Source: Isoetes taiwanensis (Eukaryota; Streptophyta; Lycopodiopsida; Isoetales; Isoetaceae). Taken from it: a stretch of 64,000 nucleotides of DNA. Positions 23,691 through 33,601 of this stretch are shown one piece after another (within the stretch, counting starts at the first letter, position 1; the number at the start of each line of letters is the position of its first letter). A model generated the notes under the pieces. That model did no database searches and was not told where the DNA came from. It worked only from the letters and a program-made list of their open reading frames with translations. Location: positions 10,812,101 through 10,876,100 of the forward strand of contig JAJEKV010000015.1 of NCBI GenBank assembly GCA_021234155.1. The letters run 5' to 3'. Made by a program: the position numbers and the translations under genes.

Positions 23691-25095
23691 GGGCCACCAC
23701 ACATGCCACGTGTGCCAAGTGATGCCAAGTGGATGCCAAGTGGGTGCCTAAGTGGATGCCACCTAGGTCTAAGGGTATCAAAGTGCCACGTGTGCCACGT
23801 GTGCCAAGTGGGGGCTATTACTATAACATGTCAAGGTGCCAAGGCTATAACATGTCAGGCCGCGTGTGCTATAACATGGGTGCCAAGGTCCAAGGCTATA
23901 ACATGTCAGTGATTGGCTATAACATGTCGGGGATGTCTATAACATGTCAAGGTCCAAGGCTATAACATGTCAAGGATGGCTATAACATGTCACTAGGGGC
24001 AAGAAACATATTTGAATGTGTGCCACCTAGGGCTAGTGGTTATAACATGTCAAGGTCCAAGGCTATAACATGTGGTGGGTGCCACCTAGGCTATAACATG
24101 TCACTGTGTCTAGGGGCTATAACATGTCCGCGTGTGCCAAGTGGGTGCCACCTAGGTCTAAGGGTATCAAAGTGGGAACATATTTGAATGGTTTAAGGGT
24201 ATCAAAGTGCCACGTGTGCCAAGTGGGTGCCACCTAGGTCTAAGGGTATATCAATGCGTGCCCGTGTGCCGTGGGTGCCACCTAGGTCTAAGGGTATGTG
24301 CCACCGTGCCACGTGTGCCAAGTGTGTGCCACCTAGGTCTAAGGGTATCAAAGTGCCACGTGTGCCAAGTGGGTGCCACCTAGGTCTAAGGGTATCAAAG
24401 TGCCACGTGTGCCACGTGTGCCAAGTGGGTGCCACCTAGGTCTAAGGGTATCAAGCGTGTGCCGTGTGTGCCACGTGGGTGCCACCTAGGTCTAAGGGTA
24501 TCATCGTGCCACGTGTGCCAAGTGGGTGCCACCTAGGTCTAAGGGTATCAAAGTGCCAATGTGTGGGTGCCACCTAGGTCTAAGGGTATCAAAAAGTGCC
24601 CCGTGTGCCAGTGGGTGTGCCAGCGTGTGCCAAGTGGGTGCCACCTAGGTCTAAGGGTATCAAAGTGCCACGTGTGCCAAGTGGGTGCCACCTAGGTCTA
24701 AGGGTATCAAAGTGCCAAGTGGGTGCCACAGGTCCAAGGGTGTGCCAAGTGGGGTGCCTAAGGTCTAAGGCCACCTATCAAAGGGTGCCACGTGTAGTGG
24801 GTGCCAGGTGGGTGCCACAAGTGGGTGCTAGGTCTAAGGGTATCAATGTGCCCGTGTGCCAAGTGGGTGCCACGTAGGTGTAAGGGTATCAAAAGTGCCA
24901 AGTGGTGTTGCCGGGTGCCACCTATGTCTAAGGGTATCAACGTGCCATGTGTGCCAAGTGGGTGCCACCTAGGTCTAAGGGTATCAACGTGCCACGTGTG
25001 CCAAGTGGGTGCCACCTAGGTCAAAGGGTATCAACGTGCCACATGTGCCACGTGTGCCAAGTGGGTGCCACCTAGGTCTAAGGGTATCAACGTGT
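23690..25095. repeat. MULE internal array, block B (about 48-bp CACGTG/CCTAGG repeats)
   Basis: Roughly twenty imperfect tandem units of about 48 bp, built from TGCCACGTGTGCCAAGTGG then GTGCCACCTAGGTCTAAGG then GTATCAAAG. Each full unit holds two palindromic hexamers, CACGTG and CCTAGG. Short runs of block-A units are interspersed at 23,820-24,125. Length variants arise by loss of half units. Open frames across it on both strands (KCHVCHVCQVGAT and similar) are repeat translations, not proteins. Confidence 0.92.
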
Positions 25096-25500
25096 CACCA
25101 GGGGCTATAACATGCCACCTAGGTCTAGTGGCTATAACATGTCAAGGTCCAAGGCTATAACATGTCAGGATTGGCTATAACATGTCAAGGTGCAAGGCTA
25201 TAACATGTCAGGGATTGGCTATAACATGTCAAGGTCCAAGGCTATAACATGTCAGGGACTAGCTATAACATGTCACCAGCGGTTATAACATGTCAAGGTC
25301 CAAGGCTATAACATGTCAGTGACTGGCTATAACATGTCAAGGTCCAAGGCTATAACATGTCAGTGACTGGCTATAACATGTCACCAGGGGCTATAACATG
25401 TCACTTGTCTAGGGCTATAACATGTCGGGGCAAGAAACATATTTGAATGGTTTAAGTGGGTGCCAAGTGTGCCAAGTGGAGGTCTAGTGGATATAACATG
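25095..25500. repeat. MULE internal array, block A2
   Basis: Return of the GGCTATAACATGTCA word in a regular two-unit pattern of about 44 bp: one unit ends AAGGTCCAA, the next ends GGGACT or GTGACT. It is more regular than block A1, as if more recently amplified. Confidence 0.9.
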
Positions 25501-26100
25501 TCAAGAAGTTTGTGGAAGTGTGCCACGTGTGCCAAGTGGGTGCCACATGTGCCACGTGCCAAGTGGATGCACCTGTGCGAAAGTGGGTGCCACAGGTGCC
25601 ACCTAGGTCTCAAGTGGGTGCCACATGTGCCAAGTGGCTGCCAAGTGGCTGCCACATATTCTGCCACCTAACAGCCACGTGGTTGCCACCTATTCAGCCA
25701 GCTATGTTGCCACCTATTCTGCCATTCTGCCACATGTCTGCCAGCTATGCTGCCACCTATTCAGCCACCTATTCATCCATCTATTCAGCCACCTAACAGC
25801 CACATGCCACCTATTCTGCCACCTATGCTGCCACCTAATATGCCACCTATGCCACATGGTTGCCAATTGTGCTGCCACCTATTCTGCTGCCACCTCTTGC
25901 TGCCACCTGCAACCTGCCCCCTATTATAATCTGCTACTAGGGTGCCACCTCTCCCACCTGCCACCTCTTGTTGCCACCTCACGCCGCATACATGCAGCGC
26001 AACATGTATTGCCACATGTTTGCTATATCGCCACCTATTACGCCGCTTAATGACCACATGGCTGCCACTATCTTGCCACCGCCACCTCCCATGCCATTCG
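25500..26100. repeat. MULE internal array, block C (GCCACCTATTCTGCC repeats)
   Basis: Irregular short tandem units based on GCCACCTATTCTGCCACC, CAGCCACC and TGCCACATG, degenerating towards 26,100. The GCCACCTA core is shared with the GCCACCTAGG of block B, so C probably grew from part of a B unit. The His/Cys-rich frames here are artefacts of the repeat. Confidence 0.85.
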
Positions 26101-26258
26101 GTACCGCGGTTGTCTTTGCCATCATTGCTACAAGGGAAAAACACATACATCTACAATACAAAAGAGTATACAAAAAAGGACATTATCATTTATCTCGCAA
26201 TATACATACATACTTAGAAAATTTGGTTTGCATAACATTGAAACATCATGACAAAGGG
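26101..26258. other. Spacer between array and protease gene
   Basis: Non-repetitive DNA that would hold the 3' UTR of the minus-strand protease gene. No sharp polyadenylation signal was identified. Confidence 0.4.
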
Positions 26259-28457
26259 TCAAAATAGGCTGTCACAAGTCTTCCACACCCCTCTTCTTAG
26301 ATTATGCTCTAGTTTGCACCCCCCCTTCTACAGGAGATGCATCTAGCAATGGCAAACTCTTCTTTCCTGAAATAACCAGCTCGTGAAACTTGGCCAGGAG
26401 GGTCCCAAATGATCTTCTGCACTGCAGCAGCTCGAGCTCAGGAATCCAGCTTCTATCAACCTATAAAAATATGTTACTTGACAAAGCCTGCAGAAGTCAA
26501 GCATGAAAAGGCTATGAGCATGTCGAGGGATACCTGAACAGCATTTGATGAAGCCCTCCTCAGCACAAAATCCTTGAGAAATTGTTTTGCATATAGGATT
26601 GTCCACACACCACAATCTGAGCCATTGGACTGCTGTGGACAATCAACTAGATGGACTCTTGCATTCATGTATGCTGGATTATCATACTCCCAGCTTGCAA
26701 ACAAAGCCCCAAACAACCTACAAGGGGATTCCAGCAGCAGTATAGAATGAGAATTATATAATTAAGTGCACGATAAATCATTAATGATGGTACTTACACT
26801 GTGAAGTGAGAAGATACATGGTTATGAAAACCAGCAGAGCTATCAAAATGCAGAATTACGGGCGTGGCCTGACCAAAGGCACTACAAACTTGCATCTCCG
26901 TCACAAAGATGAACAAACTCCAATGACTCCTGCAGCCACTTGTGATTGTAAGAATACGATGATGTATCAATTCATTGGCTAACATATAGAGATTTACCTG
27001 GTGTTAACTGGCAGCTAATAAAATGAAATGGAATCTATCTTCCCGGAATCTGTGCGCCTACTTGCTGGTCTAGGACGCAACAAATTTCTCAAGATGTCTG
27101 AATTGCTCAAGAGCAGCCCCATCAGGGCAGGATGAAACTAACAATGTTGTCCTCTTCTGCTGTAGGGTATTGTATGGGACAAGATCCTGCAAAGCACATG
27201 CATTTTAGCCAAAAAATAAAATAAAATAATAATAATAATAATAGAAAGAGACAAAACTAATGCAATAAGTAGCTTATATTAATACACTAACTAATACAAT
27301 AAGAGGCTTACATTAAGTAGCAGTCAATGTGATTGTCATGAAGCAATGACTTGTGCGCTAATTCAGGCTTGTTTGAGGCAAGGGTTTCAAAAGCTTGTAC
27401 ATCCTTTTGCTCTATACAAAACTCCCCATAGGTAGAAGAATCCTGCTTCCATATTGGACTCCTAAGATATAATGACCATCGGCAATTGTAATTGGATGCT
27501 GCTGCTTTTCTCTTCTTGGCATTCCTCATATTATACCAGTCATAAAGGAGGTCAATAAATCCTTTCTCAAGAGTCCATTCTGGCCTCAAAGTCAGAATGG
27601 TGAACTGTGCTAGTGCTGGAAGCGGCCGTGGTTCTTGCATGCTCTGGGTCTCAACCAAAAGAATGACTTCAGATTGGTCAACCTGTTCTGTGGCTGCAAA
27701 CTTTTGTCTGAGAGGGGTAGATTGGCTAGGATCCTGTGTTGCTGGTGGGTCATCCTTAACTTTGAGACATGCCATCAATTTCTCGTTCAAGTTTTCCTCC
27801 TCCATGTTCCAATCTTGTTGGGCTGTCTCCTCCAAGAACCAATTATCAGCAATATTAGATCTGTATCGTGCCAATTTCTTTTCCTTCTATGCCTCCGATG
27901 CAACTGCTCTCTTCTCCACAAAATCAGCCACAAATTTGGGTTCCTCCTGCTCCCTGGCCTCACCATCCTGATACAGATCTGCAAATGCTAGGCGTGCACG
28001 CTTGGTCCACGCCTTTTTATACCTCCTCAGCCCATTCTTGTACCTCCATTCCGGGTTTGTGGTGTACTGCATGTACCATCAATCAGTATTCCTGTTAGGG
28101 CGCAATGGACCATCTGGACTTCCATGGCCTGCCTCTTTTAGCACCTCCCACTTCCACATCTTTCATGCCATGTGCATATCCCAAGTGAGTCTTGAATCTA
28201 TACTTCCTGTTAACTGTGTATGAGCAGCTAGGAATCAAACAAACATACATCTTCGTATCAGAGTTGTACTCCCAAAGGGGCTGTTGCAATTGCTCTTCTT
28301 CTCCCTCGGAGTTCTCCTCCTCGAAGATGTCTTCATCGTCAGATCTGCCCCCAACATCATCATGCAAATCTGCCCCAAACTGACCCTGAATTGGCTCTGA
28401 ATTGGCAGCCACCTGGATGTCATTCTCCATGGAATTCTCTCCCATAGTAGCATTCAA
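26259..28457 (-). CDS. MULE-encoded C2H2 zinc-finger / Ulp1 (C48) cysteine protease protein
   Basis: A minus-strand, multi-exon gene. The first visible exon (28,457-28,095) is acidic (SDDEDIFEEENSEGEEEQ), then has a C2H2 finger (CLIPSCSY...KTHLGYAHG). Further exons at 28,072-27,887 and 27,874-27,310 are basic and unassigned. The Ulp1-type catalytic region follows: exon 26,929-26,798 with HWSLFIFV (His) and HFDSSAGFHNH (Asp), and exon 26,717-26,534 with DCPQQSNGSDCGVW (Gln and nucleophile Cys). The last exon, 26,460-26,259, reads VDRSWIPELELL and ends in TGA. The three final splice junctions keep frame and have GT/AG ends. All catalytic residues are present, so it may be functional. Ulp1 proteases cleave SUMO-like conjugates; the role in MULEs is unknown. 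The true start is uncertain because the frame is open above 28,457. Confidence 0.8.
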
Positions 28458-29439
28458 ATCTGCCTCTACAACAACATCACCATCAATGAATAACTACTAG
28501 TGTACGAGCGATTAGCTCGTTTGGATCCTTGCTTGTACTACATTCTCCTTCTCACTGTTTGCCATGGAATCACGAGAAGTAAAACCAACAGAAACTTCTG
28601 AGGCAATGTCGAGGGATTGGGCAGACGAGTTTAAATTCCCTCCTATGCTACTAGAGGGCCAAAATTCCTGCCTTAACCATAACTCTGGGGAGATTTGGAA
28701 AAATCTTCTCGGCTGAATTGTGGCCTTATGCTCTCACTGTTGTGTGAAATTAGCTTCACAGCAGCAGCAGCAGCTGGTCTCTTTTTCTACCTGCAAGCAA
28801 AACAAAATTGGTTGAATGACCACCTGTCGACTTTGTTGGGCTAAGAATATAAAAATGCTTTCTGCATGCATTACCCGCCATAACCTGTTGTCTAATGCCA
28901 TAACCTGTTGTCTAAATTTGTTTAAGGAAAATAAACCCGATTTTGCTAAAGGAAAAATACAATCTGAGCTTAAAAAAATGTTGTTGAAGGGACCCAAAAT
29001 TGACAGGAAGTCAAGCTCAAAACGTTTCCAACTTTCATGGAGAAACAGGCAATTCCTTGAGGAGCACAAAAAAGAAAGAGGAAGCCAAAAACTCACTTGA
29101 AAGTGATCCTCCATTTGAAATCGGCCAGCATCATTTTGGCCCCTAGCATCATTTCCATGATTTCTTTGGCATCCCAATCGAAAAATTGCAGAAATCGGCC
29201 AGCATCATTCCATAACCTATGATTTCCGGCACTGTTTCAAAATTTTCCTCTGTTCTTCTCTCTGTCCTGTGGCCAATCATATTTGGCTATAACATGTCAT
29301 GGGGTCAGTCTGCCGTACGCATGCCAGTCCTTAATGCAAGGTATGTCCGATCCCAGAGGCATGGTCATGGGTAGTGTGCAGACATGGATATGCATCCATC
29401 GAAAAACGAAGCCCATGGCCCGAACAGCCGGACCCATAG

Positions 29440-29500
29440 GGCTATAACATGTCAAAATGACATGGTTAAAACATGTCAGTGTTCGCCATATACGGGGCTC
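29440..29500 (-). repeat. MULE right terminal inverted repeat
   Basis: Inverted partner of 19,522-19,582. A further single GGCTATAACATGTCA copy lies just inside at about 29,283. Confidence 0.93.
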
Positions 29501-29502
29501 TT

Positions 29503-29749
29503 TTCACACGGGGGGTGACTCCGGGCAATGAGAGATGTTGGATAGGCATATTCACCCCTTATTCCTTAATCTACACCGTATGTAAAATTCCTCGTTTGTG
29601 GGGTATGCAAGTACAAAATTTGCTATACTATATAACAAGATTCGCAAAATACTATAAGATTTCAAGCGGAATACTATATGGTATTGATTTCGTACGTGCA
29701 AAATACAATTATGAGGGATCTCGCTGCCCTACGTCACCCCCTGTGTGAA
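29503..29749. mobile_element. Small TIR element (MITE) abutting the MULE
   Basis: The left end TTCACACGGGGGGTGAC and the reverse complement of the right end, TTCACACAGGGGGTGAC, continue similarly for about 35 bp (GGGCA then GAGA). The 247-bp body has no gene. Its left end starts 2 bp after the MULE's last base. No clear target duplication; superfamily unknown. Confidence 0.65.
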
Positions 29750-30580
29750 TATGCACCCAAACCAAAGGGGGTTTAAGGGGAATTTTAATTTAAATGTGTT
29801 GGACCCGATGGTTGTGTTAATTAAAGTCAATGGTAGTTATGTGTTAGTTGTTAATGTCAATAGTTGTTATGTGTTGGGGGATTTAATTTTTATATGTTGG
29901 ATGTTAATGGTTTGTGTTGTAAAAAAAAAATTTGGCCCCTTCGGGGCCTTAGGGAAATCTTAGTGTGACAAAAAATTTTAGAATTCAAACCGAGAAAAAA
30001 AAAAACTAGAATTCATTTGAGGCTTTCATCACCTGTAGCTTTTGAATTTCATCACAATAAAACAAATAGAACATAAGTAAAAGTTACCATAAAGATAGAG
30101 CAGATTGATCCCATTATTCTGAAAGTCATAAAGTTTGCAACACCCATACACAAACATTTTTCAACTGGAATTTAACAGCAGCCTTTGGCCTCCATGGATT
30201 CTTGTGGTGAGAAACCAAAGTGGAAAACTTTTATGCTTGTTAGCACAAGGATCTAGAAGCCTTGGAATTTGCTTAATAACTGCCTCAAAACCTAAAAATG
30301 CATGGTAATTTTTTGCAAGCTTCATTCGGAATGAGCCATAAAACAATATCCAATAGTGCAATCCTGTATTAATCAGCTGGTAGGATGTGAAAGCCTACCA
30401 AACCCGGCCGAAAAATTGCTGTTTTAGCATACATAACTTAACCAAACATATCCATATCATACACTATCGAAAAGATCTCGAAGAGAGTTTTCCAACGCAA
30501 TAAAAATCATCTCAAACAGAGCTCTGGATCAAAAGTTATGATAAGAAATGTGTTGCCGGCGGGGAAACTGCACTACATGC
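29750..30580. other. Non-coding stretch
   Basis: T/G-rich simple sequence at 29,800-29,960 with a GGCCCCTTCGGGGCC hairpin at about 29,933; otherwise nothing recognised. Confidence 0.4.
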
Positions 30581-30589
30581 GCCCTTCAA

Positions 30590-30787
30590 GCCCTTCATGT
30601 GCCCATTATGCACCACACACACAAAAAGAGGGCTTTTGTTGTGAGCCATTGGTTGTTGACCATTGAAAAAAAAGGCTAAAATCAATGGCCCTTCATGTGC
30701 CCATTATGCACCACATGCACAAAAAAAGGGCTTTTGTTGTGAGCCATTGGTTGTTGACCATTGAAAAAAAAAAGGCTAAAATCAATG
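30590..30787. repeat. 98-bp tandem duplication
   Basis: The word GCCCATTATGCACCACA begins at 30,601 and again at 30,699. The copies continue alike through AGCCATTGGTTGTTGACC and AAAGGCTAAAATCAATGG, differing by a few bases and an A-run length. Confidence 0.9.
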
Positions 30788-30903
30788 GCTCAGAAATGGT
30801 GCACTCTAGATGTACACATTAGTACATCCATTTGAATACATCACGAAATCATAGGAAAACCTTAGTGAAAAGCGTACAAAAACACAAAGAAAATCCCCTG
30901 TGA

Positions 30904-31203
30904 TTATGCTACATATTCAAGCTCTGTAACACCTGATACAAGCGCCAAGGTAGAAACAGGCACACTGGCATCCAAATAATTTATGGAGATCAACTGCATA
31001 TCAAGGCCAATCACATGCCCTGCTTTGCTGCAGGTAATCCCCTCCCATTTGCAGCAGTCTGTGGTGTTCCAAGCGGCACTGAACTCCCTTAGCCCTGATT
31101 TGAGCTTCAGCAGAACCCCCCGCTCTGCCGGAACACATCTTGCAGATTGAACATGGGTTGATACTCCCCACAGGATTAATCCTACCACCAACCATGCAGA
31201 CAT
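30904..31203 (-). pseudogene. LRR receptor-like protein, 5' exon fragment with signal peptide
   Basis: Starts ATG at 31,203. Residues 1-21 form a signal peptide (MSAWLVVGLILWGVSTHVQS). Then comes a plant LRR N-terminal cap: CVPAERGVLLKLKSGLREF, WNTTDCCKWEGITC and GHVIGLDMQ. This cap precedes the extracellular LRR array in receptor-like kinases and proteins. The LRRs that should follow are absent; after GLDMQ the frame loses similarity and stops at 30,904. The upstream region (31,204-32,485) is shared with a second copy near 52 kb, so this is one of a duplicated pair of 5' ends. It may be a dead fragment or a first exon whose gene body has been lost. Confidence 0.78.
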
Positions 31204-32485
31204 CTTATCTATCTTACTGAAAAGAATGTGTACTTAAGTTGAATGAATGAAAGAATCAGGCTTTTTGTTTTTATAGGCTAGATCCTGCACCGCTGAGCTG
31301 TTCTACAGGCATTGTTCAAACATTTTGCACGATTTTTTTTGCAACATTTTGCAGGATTAATATATACCACTAGGCCTAGTGGATACTTTAATACTTTCGA
31401 AATAGCAATTATTGAATAACAGCAAAAATGTACAGAACGGCGGCCATGGCGACAAATTACAATTCAATTGTGGTCAAACAGACAAGAATTTTGCTGACAT
31501 TCTAGTCATTCATTATCCAAGTGTAATATTGAACCAAGAAATCAAACTATTTAGCACCAACCAACATCATTTTCTTATTGTATGATAAGCAAAATCCAAG
31601 GAACCAAGTCCATTTTGGCATAAGGTTCGCAAATTATCTCTTGAGTATGATTATGGTAATGGTTGCGCGAGAAATAGGGATTAGGGTTTTGAAAAAAAAT
31701 AGTTTAGGCTCTCTTTGATGGTTGTCTTTTGTAGAGTCGTGGCATGCATCGTCCGAGCATGTCGGGCGGCTGATCCTCCCTCCCATGTATCTGAAGCACA
31801 GGAGCTCATGGATGCAGAGGAAGCCGGATCCACAGGAGCTCATGGATGCAGAGCTCTATTTCTGAGGTGGGGCGAGGCAGGGCGAGAACGACGAAGAAGG
31901 GCAAAGTTGGCGAGAAGGGCTAAGAAGTGGAAAGGGCGGCCAGATGCAGACATGCTTTAACTATCTGTTGTTGCAAACAGCTCCTTTCCGAGGCTTTTTC
32001 TTGGGGCTTCTATGTGGACCTGCTTTATGAATCCAGGCTTCGAAGTTTGCAGTTTGAACGCTCTAGAATCCAGGGCAGTTTGCAATGTCAAAGCTTTAGG
32101 TGGTTGGAAGGTTCGAAGTCAGAAGAAGACTGCAACTTTTGCTGAAAATGCAGTTTTGTTTAAGCTATATCACGTTTTCATTGAATGGCACCTCTTCACT
32201 CGCATTTCTTCTTGTCTGTTCTTCACTCTCATTTGTTGTTATCTGTCTTTTGTGAATGCACAATGGTAGTTTATGCATTTCTTATGTGTATGGATTCAAG
32301 TATACCATGTATGTATATTCGTATTTAGGTGTATGGGGTACGTAGACTTATACATGGGGCTGATGTGTATTCATTTGGCATATTCATGAAACTATGCTTG
32401 GATCTAATGATCCAAAAAAAACAATAAGGATAGTGCAATAAACATATTTGGCATTACATGGGGAAATGCTTTTTTTACAAAATTT
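31138..32485 (-). repeat. Duplicated LRR-gene 5' region, copy 1
   Basis: Matches 52,068-52,560 with scattered differences, covering the signal-peptide codons, the 5' UTR and about 400 bp upstream. Examples are CTAGATCCTGCACCGCTGAG and CACTAGGCCTAGTGGATAC. The match is interrupted only by an 825-bp insertion at 31,622-32,446. CACTAGGCCTAGTG is itself a 14-bp palindrome. Confidence 0.85.
31622..32446. mobile_element. 825-bp insertion with 8-bp target duplication
   Basis: Present in copy 1 of the LRR 5' region and absent from the paralogous site at about 52,530, where the sequence reads straight through TTGGCGTTACGTGGG. The insertion is flanked by direct TTTGGCAT (31,614-31,621 and 32,447-32,454), an 8-bp duplication typical of hAT-like elements. 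Terminal inverted repeats are weak or absent. It contains a 28-bp local duplication (CAGGAGCTCATGGATGCAGAG twice near 31,799-31,853) and a Lys/Arg-rich open frame (31,715-31,960) that I do not recognise; it may be captured sequence. Confidence 0.7.
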
Positions 32486-32875
32486 TGGTTAGGAAAAAAA
32501 ATTTCATAGAAAATAAAATATTTTTATGTGTTTGAACTATGCTATGAATTAGGGGAGGGTGCCCATAAACCGCCCACTTAAGCGAAAAAACTTTATTATG
32601 GGTTTATTTTTTTTTTAATCTCTTATTTTGAAATAACATTATGAAATTTTAAAATTTAGCTTTCAATTGATACTAAGCACGAGTCGTTTCGACAAATTGG
32701 AAGCATGCACTAAAGATTTTAAATTGTATAGTAATTTTAACACCAATAGACCCTCAAATGCCCTTCAATGGATCACCAAAAAGCCCTCCAATGGACCACG
32801 AAATACAATTGACCTTCATTGGACCACAAGTGCCATCAATAGACTATGCATTTAGCTCAATTTTTAATAGTTCTT

Positions 32876-32990
32876 AAGGTGGGCTATTAAAGGGCAAATG
32901 TGGGTTATTAAAGGGCAAAAGTGAGCAATCAAAGGGTAAAAAGTGGGCTATTAAGGGGCAAAAAGTGGGCCATTGAAGGGGAGTGGGTGA
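32876..32990. repeat. Short minisatellite
   Basis: About five imperfect copies of a 20-22-bp unit like GTGGGCTATTAAAGGGCAAA, decaying outwards. Confidence 0.8.
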
Positions 32991-33004
32991 AAGAAGAACC
33001 GTTC

Positions 33005-33118
33005 CCTATGTACATAGAAGAAGCCTTAAAATAGAATTGAATTGAATTGAGGTGGTCTTATTTTTACATTATGTACATAGAAGAAGTCTTAAAATAAAGA
33101 AGGCCTTATTTTTACATA
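33005..33118. repeat. About 64-bp tandem duplication
   Basis: TATGTACATAGAAGAAGCC then TTAAAATA, and later CTTATTTTTACAT, each occur twice (starts near 33,007 and 33,071). Confidence 0.85.
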
Positions 33119-33428
33119 AAAGGCAACAGACTATTTTGTTGGAGCAAAGGCGTGAGTTCTGAACAGGAGCCAGATTTTGCAGATCCGGTTAGAGAAGTGC
33201 TGCTGAGAAGGCAGATTAGGGATCTGGTACTTGAGGCATTTGCATAAACCGGAAGCTGGATGTATAGGCAGATACCAAAAGCACGCCGAAATCCTCTATT
33301 GGGAAGCAAGAAGCTGGAATGTTCGGTTAAAGCAAATCCCATCTTTTGAAGCTAATGTACCGATACGAGGGAATTCTATTTAGAAGCGGGCATAAACATC
33401 CCAAACACAACTATTTTTACATGATACG

Positions 33429-33510
33429 TGTTAGAAATAACAAACTCAGATTTTGCTTTTTTAAAAACTATACGTTGTAAATATGATATATTCTAAAGTT
33501 AGTTGAGATA
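33429..33510 (+). repeat. Copia A 5' LTR, first part
   Basis: Begins TGTTAGAAATAACA and matches the 3' LTR (39,556 onward) up to TTAGTTGAGATA, where the LINE tail starts. Confidence 0.88.
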
Positions 33511-33601
33511 AATATAAATATAAATATAAATATATTGATCAAGCCATTTAGGCCCCCAGGCCTCTATGGCAAAAAGATACATAAGTTATTGTTCAAGACG
33601 T

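Larger units (their letters stand above)
19522..29500. mobile_element. 10-kb autonomous-type MULE with Ulp1 gene and internal repeat array
   Basis: The two ends are inverted repeats of 61 bp (19,522-19,582 and 29,440-29,500) with only two mismatches. They begin GAGCCCCGTATATG and end inward at GACATGTTATAGCC. Inside are a plus-strand MULE/FAR1-like transposase gene with a SWIM zinc finger (20,006-22,772) and a minus-strand gene with a C2H2 finger and a Ulp1/C48 cysteine protease domain (28,457-26,259). A tandem array lies between them. MULEs carrying Ulp1-like genes are known in plants. A 9-bp target duplication is not evident: TTCAAGCTC on the left, TTTTCACAC on the right, with a second small TIR element abutting the right end. 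The near-identical ends suggest a fairly recent insertion, although the transposase frame is disturbed. Confidence 0.88.

Noticed and set aside
23152-26050. Long open frames across the MULE array on both strands, some Cys/His-rich (CHLFCHLCCHL and similar)
   Set aside because: They are translations of a short tandem repeat with period close to a multiple of three; no start context, domain or codon bias supports a protein.
22885-26100. CRISPR-like array of repeats and spacers
   Set aside because: The units are tandem and directly adjacent with related spacers, inside a plant MULE; spacers are not unique.
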